Assembly: GCF_015500075.1 (NCBI RefSeq)
Contig: NZ_CP045496.1
Coordinates: 372,001 to 436,000, forward strand
From: Mesorhizobium sp. INR15
GTDB taxonomy: Bacteria > Pseudomonadota > Alphaproteobacteria > Rhizobiales > Rhizobiaceae
Direction of reading: 5' to 3'
Length of the DNA: 64,000 nucleotides
Numbering within the stretch: the stretch's first letter is position 1; each line of letters opens with the position of its first letter. Shown here piece by piece: positions 8,915 through 17,187 of this stretch. Below the pieces are notes generated by a model, which worked only from the letters and a program-made list of their open reading frames with translations, was not told the origin of the DNA and made no database searches. Both the position numbers and the translations under genes were made by a program.

Positions 8915-9167
8915 TTGCCCGCGCTTGGCCGATCGGCTATTCGATCCCTGCCGAAAAAGACATGACCGGTTCGGTAGTCCGGTTTCTTCCGTTTTCAGAC
9001 GGGGGCCTGTTCACCGCATTATTTGCGGGAGAACCCGCGGCCGGCAAGCGAGGCGAAAGCCCACGGGCCGGTTGGGCCATGTCCGGATTTCCAGACGTCT
9101 CGGTCCCGCCGACTCACGGTCCACGTCCAAGCCTGTCCGCACCTCAACCCGTGACAGGACATAAATC

Positions 9168-9542
9168 ATGAAATTGAACCACGCCAACCTGGTGACACCA
9201 GAGGTCGCTGGCCTCAGCGGCTTCTTCGTCAATCATTTCGGCTTTGAGCTTCTCGCCATGCGCGGCAAGGATGCCTTCGCCGTTATGTCTGGAACCGACG
9301 GCTTCATCCTCAACCTGATGAAACCCGGCAAGAATGAAACCGCCACCTATCCGGACGGCTTTCACATCGGCTTCTTTGTCGGCAGCCCAGCCATCGTCCA
9401 TGAGAAACATGCCGAGCTTGCCAGTGCGAGTCTTGCGCCGGGTGATGTCCAGGAACTGACACGCGGCGGCGCCAAATCCACGACCTTCTATTGCCATGCG
9501 CCGGGCGGGATTCTTGTCGAGGTCAGCGCATCGCAGGACTGA
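9168..9542 (+). CDS. VOC (glyoxalase/dioxygenase superfamily) protein
   Basis: A 124-residue protein with the fold pattern of the vicinal oxygen chelate superfamily: two beta-alpha-beta-beta-beta modules. The first runs from KLNHANLVTP, with a histidine at a usual metal position; the second contains HIGFFVG and ends with the typical PGGILVEV. Members are glyoxalases, dioxygenases or antibiotic-binding proteins, and the short length and sparse motifs do not allow a choice. It lies after the dehydrogenase with a 283-nt gap and converges on the TRAP binding-protein gene. An AGGAC ribosome site precedes ATG 9168. Confidence 0.85.
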   Translation: MKLNHANLVTPEVAGLSGFFVNHFGFELLAMRGKDAFAVMSGTDGFILNLMKPGKNETATYPDGFHIGFFVGSPAIVHEKHAELASASLAPGDVQELTRGGAKSTTFYCHAPGGILVEVSASQD

Positions 9543-9543
9543 C

Positions 9544-9576
9544 AAAAAAGGACCCCGGGCGAGCGGCCCGGGGTCC
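9544..9576 (-). terminator. Strong intrinsic terminator of the TRAP binding-protein gene
   Basis: An 11-bp perfect stem (GGACCCCGGGC with its complement, 9550-9576, 5-nt loop) is followed on the minus strand by six T residues (9549-9544). It lies about 25 nt past the expected stop at 9602. The hairpin may also end transcription of the VOC gene from the other side, although no T-run is present in that direction. Confidence 0.85.
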
Positions 9577-9601
9577 TTGAATTTCCGGCAGTCCAGGCAG
9601 C

Positions 9602-10712
9602 CTACAGTTTGCCCTGGCGCTGCTGGACCATCAATGAAGGTGTCGTAGTTGTACTCGGCCACCTGCGTCCACAGGTAGTGCTCCTTGCGGAAGCCCTTGA
9701 TCGATTCCCAGATTTTCTTGAACGGGGCGTTGGTGGCTTCCATCTCGGCGTAGACTTCATTGGCCTTTTCGAAACAGGCGGCCATGATGTCCTGGCTGAA
9801 TGGACGCAGCTTCGCACCGCCAGCCACCAGCCGCTTCACCGCCGGCGGATTCACGTAGTCGTATTTCTGCAGCATGTCGGCGTCGGCGGCCTGGGCGGCG
9901 GTGCGCAGCAACGCCTTGTAGGCCGGGGTCAGCTCTTCGTATTTCGCCTTGTTGAACATCAGATGGACGGTCGGGCCACCCTCCCACCAGCCGGGATAGT
10001 AGTAGTAGGGCGCGACCTTGTAGAAGCCGAGCTTCTCATCGTCATAGGGGCCGACCCATTCGGCCGCGTCGATCGTGCCCTTTTCGAGCGCCGGATAGAT
10101 ATCGCCACCGGCGATCTGCTGCGGCACGACGCCAAGCTTCTGCACCACCTTGCCGGCAAAGCCGCCGATGCGCATCTTGAGGCCGGAGAGGTCGGCCACG
10201 GTGTTGATCTCTTTGCGGAACCAGCCACCCATCTGCACGCCAGTGTTGCCGCCCGGCAGGCCGAAAAGACCTTGCGTGGCGAGAAACTCGTTGAACAGGT
10301 CGATACCGCCGCCGTGGTAATGCCAGGCATTCATGCCGCGCGCGTTGAGCGAAAACGGAACCGCCGCGCCCAGCGCCCATGTCGGATCCTTGCCCCAGTA
10401 ATAATATGCCACCGTGTGACAGGCTTCGACGGTGCCGGCGGTGGTGGCGTCGGCGGCCTGCAGGCCGGGAACGAGTTCGCCGGCGGCAAAGACCTGGATC
10501 TGGAAATTGCCGTCTGTAGCGTCCGACAGCATCTTGGAGAAGACCTCGGCGCCGCCGTAGATCGTATCGAGCGACTTCGGAAAGGATGACGCCAGGCGCC
10601 AGGTAACCTTGGGGTTGGACTGGGCAATGGCCGGTGCGGCAAGCGTTGCGGCAGCCGCCGCGGCGCCCACGCCGGTAACACCCGCCTTGCGAATGAATGA
10701 ACGACGATCCAT
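9602..10712 (-). CDS. dctP: TRAP transporter substrate-binding protein (TakP-like DctP), apparent C-terminal frameshift
   Basis: Periplasmic receptor of a TRAP transporter, of the TakP group that binds 2-oxo acids. It starts with a Tat-like signal (MDRRSFIRKAG, then an Ala-rich hydrophobic stretch ending in APAIAQ). TakP-type motifs include YYYWGKDPTWALG, GGNTGVQMGGWFRKEI and PYYYYPGWWEGGP. The ATG at 10712 follows GGGAGGAA. The conserved frame is intact to YDTF near 9640, where the sequence reads TTCATTGATGG. Removing four bases (TGAT) would give a short end, MVQQRQGKL, a stop at 9602, and a 368-residue protein of family length just before the terminator. As it stands the frame runs on through the terminator and antisense to the VOC gene to 9144. 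Either a real mutation or a sequence error would explain this. It probably serves DctQM at 5487-7837. Confidence 0.85.
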
Positions 10713-10886
10713 GAAGTTCCTCCCTTTTGGACCAACAGACCGACGTTCGGGAAATCCTCGTTGCCCGCATCGGTTCGGCGAAACAATACACGGGCAAGAA
10801 GTCGAGTCCAGCACAGTGGCCGGATTTGATGGCACGGGCGCGCAACCCTGCAACTATAGTCTAACGGGCCGCTTCGTGGCCCATTC

Positions 10887-10904
10887 GACAAGGCTAAACT
10901 TGTC
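10887..10904. promoter_or_regulatory. Inverted repeat GACAAG-N6-CTTGTC upstream of the amidotransferase-like gene
   Basis: Perfect 6-bp arms with a 6-nt spacer lie 53 nt before the hydrolase start, in the region shared with the divergent dctP gene. Arms of this type are common operator half-sites for dimeric regulators. No regulator gene is adjacent, so the binding protein is unknown. Confidence 0.3.
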
Positions 10905-10956
10905 ATGGAAAAGTGACGCCAGATCGCCTATTTTACAGGCAGAACGATCCTGCCAC

Positions 10957-11748
10957 ATGGAAACCGGACCCAAAATGCATCAGCCGCTCGTCGCCATATC
11001 GACCGACGTCCGTCAGTTCGACAATTACACCTGGCATGCCGCCCCGCAGCAGTATCTGGAAGCAGCGTTGGCTGGCGCCGGTGTGTTCCCGGTTCTGGTG
11101 CCGTCGTTCGGCGACCGGCTCGACTTCGATGAACTCTTGTCGTCGGTCGACGGCGTCATGGTGACCGGCTCGAAATCCAACGTGCATCCCTCGCTCTATG
11201 GCGGCGACGACAGCGAGGCTAATGGCCCCTACGACCCGGCCCGCGACGCGACCACGCTGCCCCTGATCCGCAGGGCGGTGGAGCGCGGCGTGCCGCTGCT
11301 GGCCATCTGCCGCGGCATCCAGGAGATGAACGTGGCGCTCGGCGGCACGCTGGCCACCGAAATCCAGGAACGCGAGGGTTCGCTCGACCATCGCGCACCG
11401 ACAAGCGACATTCAGGACGAACGTTTCGGCATCCGCCAGAAGGTGACGATCACGCCCGGAAGCTGTCTGGCAGGCGTGTTCGGCGAAGGTGACATCATGG
11501 TCAACTCCGTGCATCGCCAGGCGGTGGACCGGCTTGGGCCGAAGCTGCAACTCGAGGCTGTCGCCTCGGACGGCACGGTCGAAGCCGTCTCGGTGAAGGA
11601 TTCACGCGCCTTCGCCGTCGGCGTCCAGTGGCATCCGGAATACTGGGTCAAGTCGGACAGCGTTTCGGCCAAGATATTCCGGGCTTTCGGTGACGCGGTG
11701 CGCCTGCACGCGGCGGCGAAATCCGGCGCACGCGCCGCAGCGGAATAG
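10957..11748 (+). CDS. Gamma-glutamyl-gamma-aminobutyrate hydrolase family protein (peptidase C26)
   Basis: A 263-residue class I glutamine amidotransferase-like hydrolase. The nucleophile elbow is AICRGIQEMN with C118, and the rest of the triad is H226 and E228 in WHPEYW. In Escherichia coli the relative PuuD releases GABA from gamma-glutamyl-GABA in putrescine catabolism. A glutamine-synthetase-like ligase of the opposite reaction type is encoded at 21892, but not next to it. The start is uncertain: ATG 10957 or ATG 10975, neither with a strong ribosome site. The gene is divergent from dctP and converges on a small secreted-protein gene. The name follows the family; other gamma-glutamyl amides are possible substrates. 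Confidence 0.87.
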   Translation: METGPKMHQPLVAISTDVRQFDNYTWHAAPQQYLEAALAGAGVFPVLVPSFGDRLDFDELLSSVDGVMVTGSKSNVHPSLYGGDDSEANGPYDPARDATTLPLIRRAVERGVPLLAICRGIQEMNVALGGTLATEIQEREGSLDHRAPTSDIQDERFGIRQKVTITPGSCLAGVFGEGDIMVNSVHRQAVDRLGPKLQLEAVASDGTVEAVSVKDSRAFAVGVQWHPEYWVKSDSVSAKIFRAFGDAVRLHAAAKSGARAAAE

Positions 11749-11774
11749 TCCAACCGAAATATCGCCTTCAGGAA

Positions 11775-12164
11775 TCAGTTGCTGGCCGCCGCCAGCGACA
11801 GCAGCGGCGATGCCGGTGCGTAGGATTCGTAGCCATCGCCATCGGCGACGCTGAAGGTGACGATGGGGTCGATACCGTTGGCACTGAACGCTACCGTGCC
11901 GTCATCGCGCTCGCGCCAGAATTTTGCCCGCTCGATGCCCGGCATCAGCCCACGGCAGTTCGCGTCAACGGTCAACAAGGACACACCAGCCGAAACAGCG
12001 GCACCGCGCGTGACCGCACAGGCTCCCTCGTCGCCATTGGCAACCAGCCTGAAACTGCTGGACGGCGTTGCCTCATCGGCAGCGCTTTCACCACTGCCGA
12101 CGTGAAACAGCTGAAAGCCGCCAAACAGGACAGCGGCGGCAACCAAAACGGAAAGCGTCTTCAT
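11775..12164 (-). CDS. Secreted AprI/Inh-like protease-inhibitor fold protein
   Basis: A 129-residue protein with a signal peptide (MKTLSVLVAAAVLFGG). The mature part contains two cysteines (GACAVTR and ANCRGLMPG), about 25 residues apart, and strands matching the eight-stranded barrel of AprI/Inh metalloprotease inhibitors: a Cys-containing strand, then C-x-MP, then W-R-E-R-DDGTVAFS. I assign the fold from this pattern only. Such inhibitors protect the periplasm against the cell's own secreted metalloproteases; no such protease is encoded nearby. The serine protease at 55406 is of another class. Confidence 0.6.
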   Translation of the reverse strand: MKTLSVLVAAAVLFGGFQLFHVGSGESAADEATPSSSFRLVANGDEGACAVTRGAAVSAGVSLLTVDANCRGLMPGIERAKFWRERDDGTVAFSANGIDPIVTFSVADGDGYESYAPASPLLSLAAASN

Positions 12165-12246
12165 ACTGTTTCACCCACACGCGCACGAATGGGATGAAGA
12201 ATGATTCCAAAGGGTTAAGCTGGCGTTAATCAGTGTGGCGAAGTGC

Positions 12247-13230
12247 TCAGCTTCGCGCCACGACCTTCACTGTCTCGGGCACCGGCGTCAGTGGCCGGCG
12301 CTCGGTGAACCAGGACACCAGATTGTCGACGCAGAGGTCGGCCATGGCGCGGCGGGTATGGTCCGAAGCCGAGCCGACATGCGGCAGCAGCGACGTGTGC
12401 GGCGCATCGAGCAAGGCCTTGGGCACGTTCGGTTCGTCGGCGAAGACATCGAGCCCGGCTGCGGCGATGGTGCCGTTGGCGAGCGCTGCCCCCAGCGCCG
12501 CCTCGTCCACCGTGCTGCCGCGACCGATGTTGACGAAGACGCCGTTGGCGCCAAGCGCCGCCAGAATTTCAGCGTTGACCGCCTTTTCGGTTGAGGCGCC
12601 GCCGGGCGCCACGGAGATCAGTGTGTCGACCGCTTCGGCGAGGCCCTTCAACGTCGGGTGGTAAGCGTAGGCCAGGCCTTCGACCTGGCGCCGGTTGTGA
12701 TAGGCGACCGTCAGGCCGAACGCTTCCAGCCGCCTGGCAATCGCTTGCCCGATGCGGCCCATGCCGAAAATGCCGACATGGCGGCCGCGCAAAGTCAGCC
12801 GGCTCAGTGGATAGTTGCCCTTGTTCACCCAGCTGCCATCGCGCAGCCATTTCTCGGCGGCGTACATTTCGCGCACCGTGTTGATCAGAAGGCCGATCGC
12901 GGTGTCGGCGACCTCCTCGGTCAGCACATCGGGTGTGTTGGTGACCATGATGTTGTTTGCGGCCGCATGGACGGCATCGACCGAATCGTAGCCGACGCCG
13001 AAAGAGGCGATGAGTTCGAGATTGGGCAATGCATCCATCATTGCCGCGCTGATGCCGGCGAAGGAAGCAATGGCGCGCACATTGCCGCGCATCTCGTCGG
13101 TGACCAGCGCCGGATCGGCCCGCTCGATCCTGACGAGGTTGAAGGTGCGGTCGATGCGCTCAACCGCATGGTCGTTGAAATGCCCCGGCACCAGAGTGGC
13201 GACGGCCTGCAAATGTTCGGCCTTGGTCAT
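12247..13230 (-). CDS. D-isomer-specific 2-hydroxyacid dehydrogenase (glyoxylate/hydroxypyruvate reductase type)
   Basis: A 327-residue NAD(P)-dependent reductase of 2-oxo acids such as glyoxylate or hydroxypyruvate. Visible motifs are the Rossmann signature VGIFGMGRIGQAIARR near residue 150, the NIGRGSTVDEAAL segment with the substrate arginine, the acid in AAGLDVFADEP, and the catalytic histidine in LLPHVGSAS. Its ATG overlaps the stop of the upstream LacI regulator gene by 4 nt (ATGA), so the two are co-translated and the regulator likely controls this enzyme. The true substrate could be any small 2-oxo acid. Confidence 0.9.
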   Translation of the reverse strand: MTKAEHLQAVATLVPGHFNDHAVERIDRTFNLVRIERADPALVTDEMRGNVRAIASFAGISAAMMDALPNLELIASFGVGYDSVDAVHAAANNIMVTNTPDVLTEEVADTAIGLLINTVREMYAAEKWLRDGSWVNKGNYPLSRLTLRGRHVGIFGMGRIGQAIARRLEAFGLTVAYHNRRQVEGLAYAYHPTLKGLAEAVDTLISVAPGGASTEKAVNAEILAALGANGVFVNIGRGSTVDEAALGAALANGTIAAAGLDVFADEPNVPKALLDAPHTSLLPHVGSASDHTRRAMADLCVDNLVSWFTERRPLTPVPETVKVVARS

Positions 13231-14249
13231 GCACGCTCCACCGGTTTGCCGGTCGACTGGCGCACATGCAGTTCCGGCTTGATGAGTTCCTGCGACGGCC
13301 GCACCGTCTGCCCGTTGAGCTTGTCCAGCAGGGCGCTGGCGGCGCGGCGGCCTACCTCGCGCTGGCCGTTCCAGACGGTGGTCAAGGCCGGCGTCGCGAT
13401 CGCCGCCTCCTCGAGATCGTCGTAGCCGGTGACGGAAATGTCGATGCCCGGCACCAGGCCGGCGCGCGCAATGCCGTTCATCAGGCCGATGGCGACGAGA
13501 TCGTTCCAGCAGCAGGCAGCCGTCGGCTTGTCCTTCAATGCCAGGAACTGGCCGGCGGCCTCAAAGCCACCCTGCTTGGTGCGCGGGCCGGCAATGCGCC
13601 AGGACGGCCTGACTTCCAGCCCGGCCGCCTCCATGGCGTTGACATAGCCCTGATACCGGTCGCGGCCGGTCGAGGTCTGGTCGGTGCCGCCGATCATGGC
13701 GATGCGCTTGTGGCCAAGCGAAATCAGGTGGTTGGTGGCAAGCCCGGTGCCATAGGCATCGTCGCCACGAAAAACCGGCACGTCGGCGCCCTCGACGGTA
13801 CGTGCGATCAGCACCGCCGGCAGGCCGTTTTCCTCGGCCATGAGGATGTCCTCGGGCGGCGTGCCGATGGCCGGCGACATGATGACGCCGTCGGCGCCGA
13901 GCTGCAGAAGCGTGTCGATGAAGGTCCGCTGTTTTTCCAGCTGATCGTAGTGATTGGACAGGATGAAGGTCTGCCGGCTGCGGTCGAGTTCGCTTTCGAT
14001 CGAGCGCAGGATCTCGGCGAAGAACGGGTTCATGATGTCGTGCACGACGACGCCGACAATCCCCGAGCGCGAGGTGCGCAGGCTGGCGGCACGGCGGTTG
14101 TAGATATAACCGATGGCGCGCGCATGTTCCTTGATGCGGTCGCGCGTGGCGCCGGCGACAAGCGGACTGTCGCGCAGCGCCAGGGACACCGTGGCCGTGG
14201 ACACGCCGAGCGCGTCCGCGATCGTCGAAAGCTTGATCTTCTGTGCCAG
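13227..14249 (-). CDS. LacI family transcriptional regulator, probable CTG start
   Basis: A repressor with an N-terminal helix-turn-helix (STIADALGVSTATVSLAL), hinge, and periplasmic-binding-like effector domain. No ATG, GTG or TTG in frame precedes the first helix. GTG at 14204 would remove the start of the DNA-binding domain. A CTG at 14249 gives the usual beginning (L/M-A-Q-K-I-K-L-S-T) and has GGGGAG 9 nt upstream, so I use it, giving 340 residues. The gene overlaps the downstream 2-hydroxyacid dehydrogenase gene by 4 nt. A perfect palindrome lies just upstream at 14271-14285, which suits autoregulation. The effector is unknown; it may be a sugar acid or its derivative. Confidence 0.85.
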   Translation of the reverse strand: MAQKIKLSTIADALGVSTATVSLALRDSPLVAGATRDRIKEHARAIGYIYNRRAASLRTSRSGIVGVVVHDIMNPFFAEILRSIESELDRSRQTFILSNHYDQLEKQRTFIDTLLQLGADGVIMSPAIGTPPEDILMAEENGLPAVLIARTVEGADVPVFRGDDAYGTGLATNHLISLGHKRIAMIGGTDQTSTGRDRYQGYVNAMEAAGLEVRPSWRIAGPRTKQGGFEAAGQFLALKDKPTAACCWNDLVAIGLMNGIARAGLVPGIDISVTGYDDLEEAAIATPALTTVWNGQREVGRRAASALLDKLNGQTVRPSQELIKPELHVRQSTGKPVERA

Positions 14250-14270
14250 TGACCTGCGCTCCCCAGCGTA

Positions 14271-14285
14271 TTTAAACTGTTTAAA
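14271..14285. promoter_or_regulatory. Palindromic LacI-type operator TTTAAAC-T-GTTTAAA
   Basis: A perfect 15-bp palindrome with 7-bp arms lies 22 nt upstream of the LacI start at 14249. The form matches LacI-family operators in alphaproteobacteria. It also sits just after the end of the DMT transporter gene, so it would control the lacI and dehydrogenase pair. Confidence 0.6.
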
Positions 14286-14315
14286 GGCGGCCTTATGCCA
14301 TCGATCGCGGGCAAA

Positions 14316-15302
14316 TCAAAGTTTTTTTGCCAGCGCTTCGGTCTCGACATCGAGGACGGCGCGGTTGCGCAGCCGAAGCCGGTGCTCGCGGTGAACGATG
14401 TAGAGCCCGCTGGCGACAATGATGGCGGCGCCAACCAGCGTCCAGCGGTCGGGAAACTGATGGAAGACGATCAGGCCCGAAAGGATCATCCACACCATCT
14501 GCGAATAGGGATAGGGCGCCAGCGCGGTGGTCGTGGCCATGCGATAGGCCTGCACCAGCAGCCAGTGGCCAACGCCGCCGAAGACACCGAGCATGAGCAG
14601 GACGAACCAGTGCCAGCCATCATGCGGCAAGGAGAACGAAAACGGCAGCAAGGGCAGAAGCAGCACCGCCGGCGCCAGGGCCGAGAAGAGGATGAGGCTC
14701 TCCGATGTCTCGGTCGCCGACATGCGGCGCGTCATGATGACGTAGAACGTGTTCGACAGCATCGAGCCGAGCGCGAAGAGATGGCCAATGCCGAAAACAC
14801 CGACGCCTGGCCGGGTGATGATGAGGACGCCGACAAAGCCGGACAGGATCGCCAGCCAGCGCCGCCAGCCCGCCCACTCGCCAAGCAGCGGACCGGCCAG
14901 CGCCGTGATCACCATCGGCCCGAAGAAGTAGATCGACGTGGTCTCGGCCAATTGCAACGTTCGCAGCGCCTGGATGTTGAACATGGTCGAGCCAAACAGG
15001 AACAGGCCACGCAGCACATGCGCCGGCAGGTTGACCGGACGAAACCGCGCCGGATCACGCCAGCCGCGGAGCAGCGTGCCGACCAGCACGACATGCACGG
15101 CAAAGCGCACCCAGGCGACAACCAGAACCGAGATGCCGGCAAGGACGAGGTATTTGCTGCTGGTGTCGAGAAAGGTGAAGAAGACGTAGACGGAAAGCAT
15201 GCAGAGGATCGCCGCCGGAGGCGTCGCGCTTTCGTCTTGTTTTTGAGGAGCGTTCAATTTCAGGCCGGGCGGGAAGCAAGGTGAGGCCCACCTTTGCTGC
15301 AA
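14316..15302 (-). CDS. DMT superfamily (EamA-type) exporter
   Basis: An inner-membrane transporter of up to 328 residues with about ten hydrophobic helices in two EamA repeats, the first starting at ILCMLSVYVFFTFLD and the second near GHLFALGSMLSNTFYVI. Family members export amino acids or other metabolites. The N-terminus is uncertain: the frame opens with TTG at 15302, TTG 15257 is also in frame, and neither has a clear ribosome site. The protein ends KKL at 14316. It lies upstream of the LacI gene in the same direction but is separated from it by the palindrome, so it is probably a separate unit. Substrate unknown. Confidence 0.85.
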   Translation of the reverse strand: MQQRWASPCFPPGLKLNAPQKQDESATPPAAILCMLSVYVFFTFLDTSSKYLVLAGISVLVVAWVRFAVHVVLVGTLLRGWRDPARFRPVNLPAHVLRGLFLFGSTMFNIQALRTLQLAETTSIYFFGPMVITALAGPLLGEWAGWRRWLAILSGFVGVLIITRPGVGVFGIGHLFALGSMLSNTFYVIMTRRMSATETSESLILFSALAPAVLLLPLLPFSFSLPHDGWHWFVLLMLGVFGGVGHWLLVQAYRMATTTALAPYPYSQMVWMILSGLIVFHQFPDRWTLVGAAIIVASGLYIVHREHRLRLRNRAVLDVETEALAKKL

Positions 15303-15373
15303 TTGCCGGCTTGCGGCAAGCCAAAAGGCGCTGGCACAACAAGAGACAGCGCCAGGATCAGGCTCGAGGACAA

Positions 15374-15781
15374 TCAGGGATGCATGCGCGCGCCCTTGGT
15401 GATCTTGTCGACGAGCTTCTTGTCGGCGCGCAAGGCAATGCCGACGACCTTGGCGTCCTCGGGCGCGAATTCGGCGAAGACGGCCCGGTTTGCTACATCA
15501 TGGCCGGTCGAGAACATCTCTTCGACATAAAGCGAGGTTTCGATGCCACGCTCCAGCGCGCGCCGGTGAATGCTGCCGAGCACCGACTGGTCGGCGGAAA
15601 GCACGATGACCGGCTGGACCGAAAGCGGATTGTAGAGATTGCCGGCGCGGTCGCGGTAGGGTTCGCCGATAATGTCTGGAAACTGGGCGATGATGCCGCT
15701 GGTCAGGAACGCGGTGACGTTGAGTTTCTGCCAGACCGGCAGATCATCCTTGAGGACGATTGCAAATTTCGTATCGAACAT
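15374..15781 (-). CDS. DUF2000 family protein
   Basis: A 135-residue small soluble protein of the DUF2000 family, starting MFDTKFAIVLKDDLPVWQKLN and ending with a basic tail (DKKLVDKITKGARMHP). The family has a peptidyl-tRNA-hydrolase-like fold in known structures, but no established activity. It is divergent from an AraC-family regulator gene starting about 50 nt away. This pairing suggests that the AraC protein controls it. No signal peptide or membrane segment is seen. Confidence 0.82.
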   Translation of the reverse strand: MFDTKFAIVLKDDLPVWQKLNVTAFLTSGIIAQFPDIIGEPYRDRAGNLYNPLSVQPVIVLSADQSVLGSIHRRALERGIETSLYVEEMFSTGHDVANRAVFAEFAPEDAKVVGIALRADKKLVDKITKGARMHP

Positions 15782-15830
15782 GAGACATTGACCATTCGGG
15801 GTTGCGCCCCATTCGAGGATGAAGAAGACG

Positions 15831-16703
15831 ATGTCGCACGGTTTAGACAGCCAGGCCTTTGAGGGTCTTGGACGTTTGTGCGTGGATGCGGCGGAAAACT
15901 GCATCATCTCCGCCGCCGATCCCGCCGGAATGGAGCGCATCGAGGCGCGGTTCCACGGCAGTGCCTTTGACCTGCACCGCCATGACACCTACGCAATCGG
16001 CGTGACGCTGCATGGCGTGCAGACTTTCCGCTATCGCGGCAAGACGCATCACAGCCAGCCCGGCCAGGTCATCGTGCTGCACCCCGACGAATTGCATGAT
16101 GGCGGCGCCGGCACCGAGGACGGCCTGCGCTACAGGATGCTGTACCTGGAGCCATCGCTGATGCTCGACTGCCTTGGCGGCACGTCACTGCCATTTGTGC
16201 GCGACGCGGTGGTGAGCGACCGGGATTTTTGCGCAACGCTGCTTTCGGCGCTCGGACCTCTCGACCGGCAACTGGACGAGCTGTTCGTCGCCGATTTCCT
16301 CGCGCAACTGATGCAAAACCTGACGCGGCATGCCGGTCAGCCGGCGAAACAAATGCCAAGGACAGCATGGCGGGCCGCCAGCCTGGCACGCGATTACCTG
16401 GCGGAGAATTTTGCCCGCACCGTGCGTTCCGAAGAGCTGGAGGCGGTCACCGGGCTGGACCGCTATGCATTGTCACGGCATTTCCGCGCCGCCTTCTCAA
16501 CCAGCCCGCATCGCTTCCTGGTGATGCGCCGGCTGCAGAGCGCGCGCCGCATGATCGCCGCCAGCGAGCCGCTGGCGCAGATCGCGATCGCGGCCGGGTT
16601 CAGCGATCAAAGCCATTTCAACAGGCAGTTCAAGAAGGCGTTCGGCGTTACACCGGGCCGCTGGTCAGGCCTGATCCATGGACAGGCCGCGAGAGCGGCC
16701 TGA
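15831..16703 (+). CDS. AraC family transcriptional regulator
   Basis: A 290-residue regulator. The N-terminal cupin domain carries the motif FDLHRHDTYAIGVTL (about residues 45-60) and HPDELHDG. The C-terminal about 100 residues form the double helix-turn-helix, ending in the AraC signature region with IAIAAGFSDQSHFNRQFKK and FGVTPGRW. The ATG at 15831 is chosen; an in-frame ATG at 15819 lies directly behind GAGG and would add four residues. The gene is divergent from the DUF2000 gene and converges on marR. Its ligand is unknown. Confidence 0.9.
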   Translation: MSHGLDSQAFEGLGRLCVDAAENCIISAADPAGMERIEARFHGSAFDLHRHDTYAIGVTLHGVQTFRYRGKTHHSQPGQVIVLHPDELHDGGAGTEDGLRYRMLYLEPSLMLDCLGGTSLPFVRDAVVSDRDFCATLLSALGPLDRQLDELFVADFLAQLMQNLTRHAGQPAKQMPRTAWRAASLARDYLAENFARTVRSEELEAVTGLDRYALSRHFRAAFSTSPHRFLVMRRLQSARRMIAASEPLAQIAIAAGFSDQSHFNRQFKKAFGVTPGRWSGLIHGQAARAA

Positions 16704-16716
16704 CGCCATCGGATGA

Positions 16717-17187
16717 TCAATCGTCGGTTTCAGCGTCGTCATCGACCAGCGCCAGTTCCTCGTTCAAAAGGTTGGCCTCGATGCGGGCGAGCAGCTTGAA
16801 AAGCGATTTCTGGTCTTTCTTGTCCAAGCCCTTCAGGGCCTGCTTTTCGGTCTTCTTCACCGATTTCTCGATGGCGCGGATGGTTTCGCGGCCGGTATCG
16901 GTGAGGAAGATATGCGCCTGGCGGGCATCGGCTTCGGAAGCGCGCTTGTCCAGAAAGCCCTGCGCCTGCAAGCGATTGATGGTCTTGGTAATGGTTGGTG
17001 GTCGCACGCCGAGCCGTCCGGCGAGATTGCCGGGCGTCTGGCCGTCTTCACGGTCAAGCGCCAGCATGATCTGGTCCTGACCGGCATAGAAGCCGTGCGC
17101 CAGCAGCCGCGCCGCCAGCGCGGTTCTTGCAAGCCTTGCTGCCGAATGCAGCCGGCTCATTGTTGCAGTCTTGTCCGCCTTGGCCAT
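16717..17187 (-). CDS. MarR family transcriptional regulator
   Basis: A 156-residue winged-helix regulator. Visible are the helix-turn-helix with the recognition helix (GNLAGRLGVRPPTITKTINR), the wing (GFLDKRASEADARQAHIFLT), and long dimerisation helices at both ends. The C-terminal tail is acidic. MarR proteins respond to phenolic or other small toxic compounds. ATG 17187 has GAGGG 6 nt upstream and is preferred over ATG 17193. No likely target operon adjoins it directly; the neighbour across 422 nt is the COG0523 GTPase. Confidence 0.88.
   Translation of the reverse strand: MAKADKTATMSRLHSAARLARTALAARLLAHGFYAGQDQIMLALDREDGQTPGNLAGRLGVRPPTITKTINRLQAQGFLDKRASEADARQAHIFLTDTGRETIRAIEKSVKKTEKQALKGLDKKDQKSLFKLLARIEANLLNEELALVDDDAETDD

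Noticed and set aside
9144..9601. C-terminal extension of the TRAP binding protein into the VOC gene region
   Set aside because: It crosses a strong terminator, is antisense to a real VOC gene, and is explained by a 4-nt frameshift.
10957..11748. Calling the C26 hydrolase PuuD of a full putrescine pathway
   Set aside because: The other Puu genes are not beside it, and the name would clash with the urate hydroxylase PuuD present at 29476.
13266..15284. Two long + strand open frames opposite the LacI and DMT genes
   Set aside because: Their translations have no family motif, while the minus strand gives clear LacI and EamA proteins.
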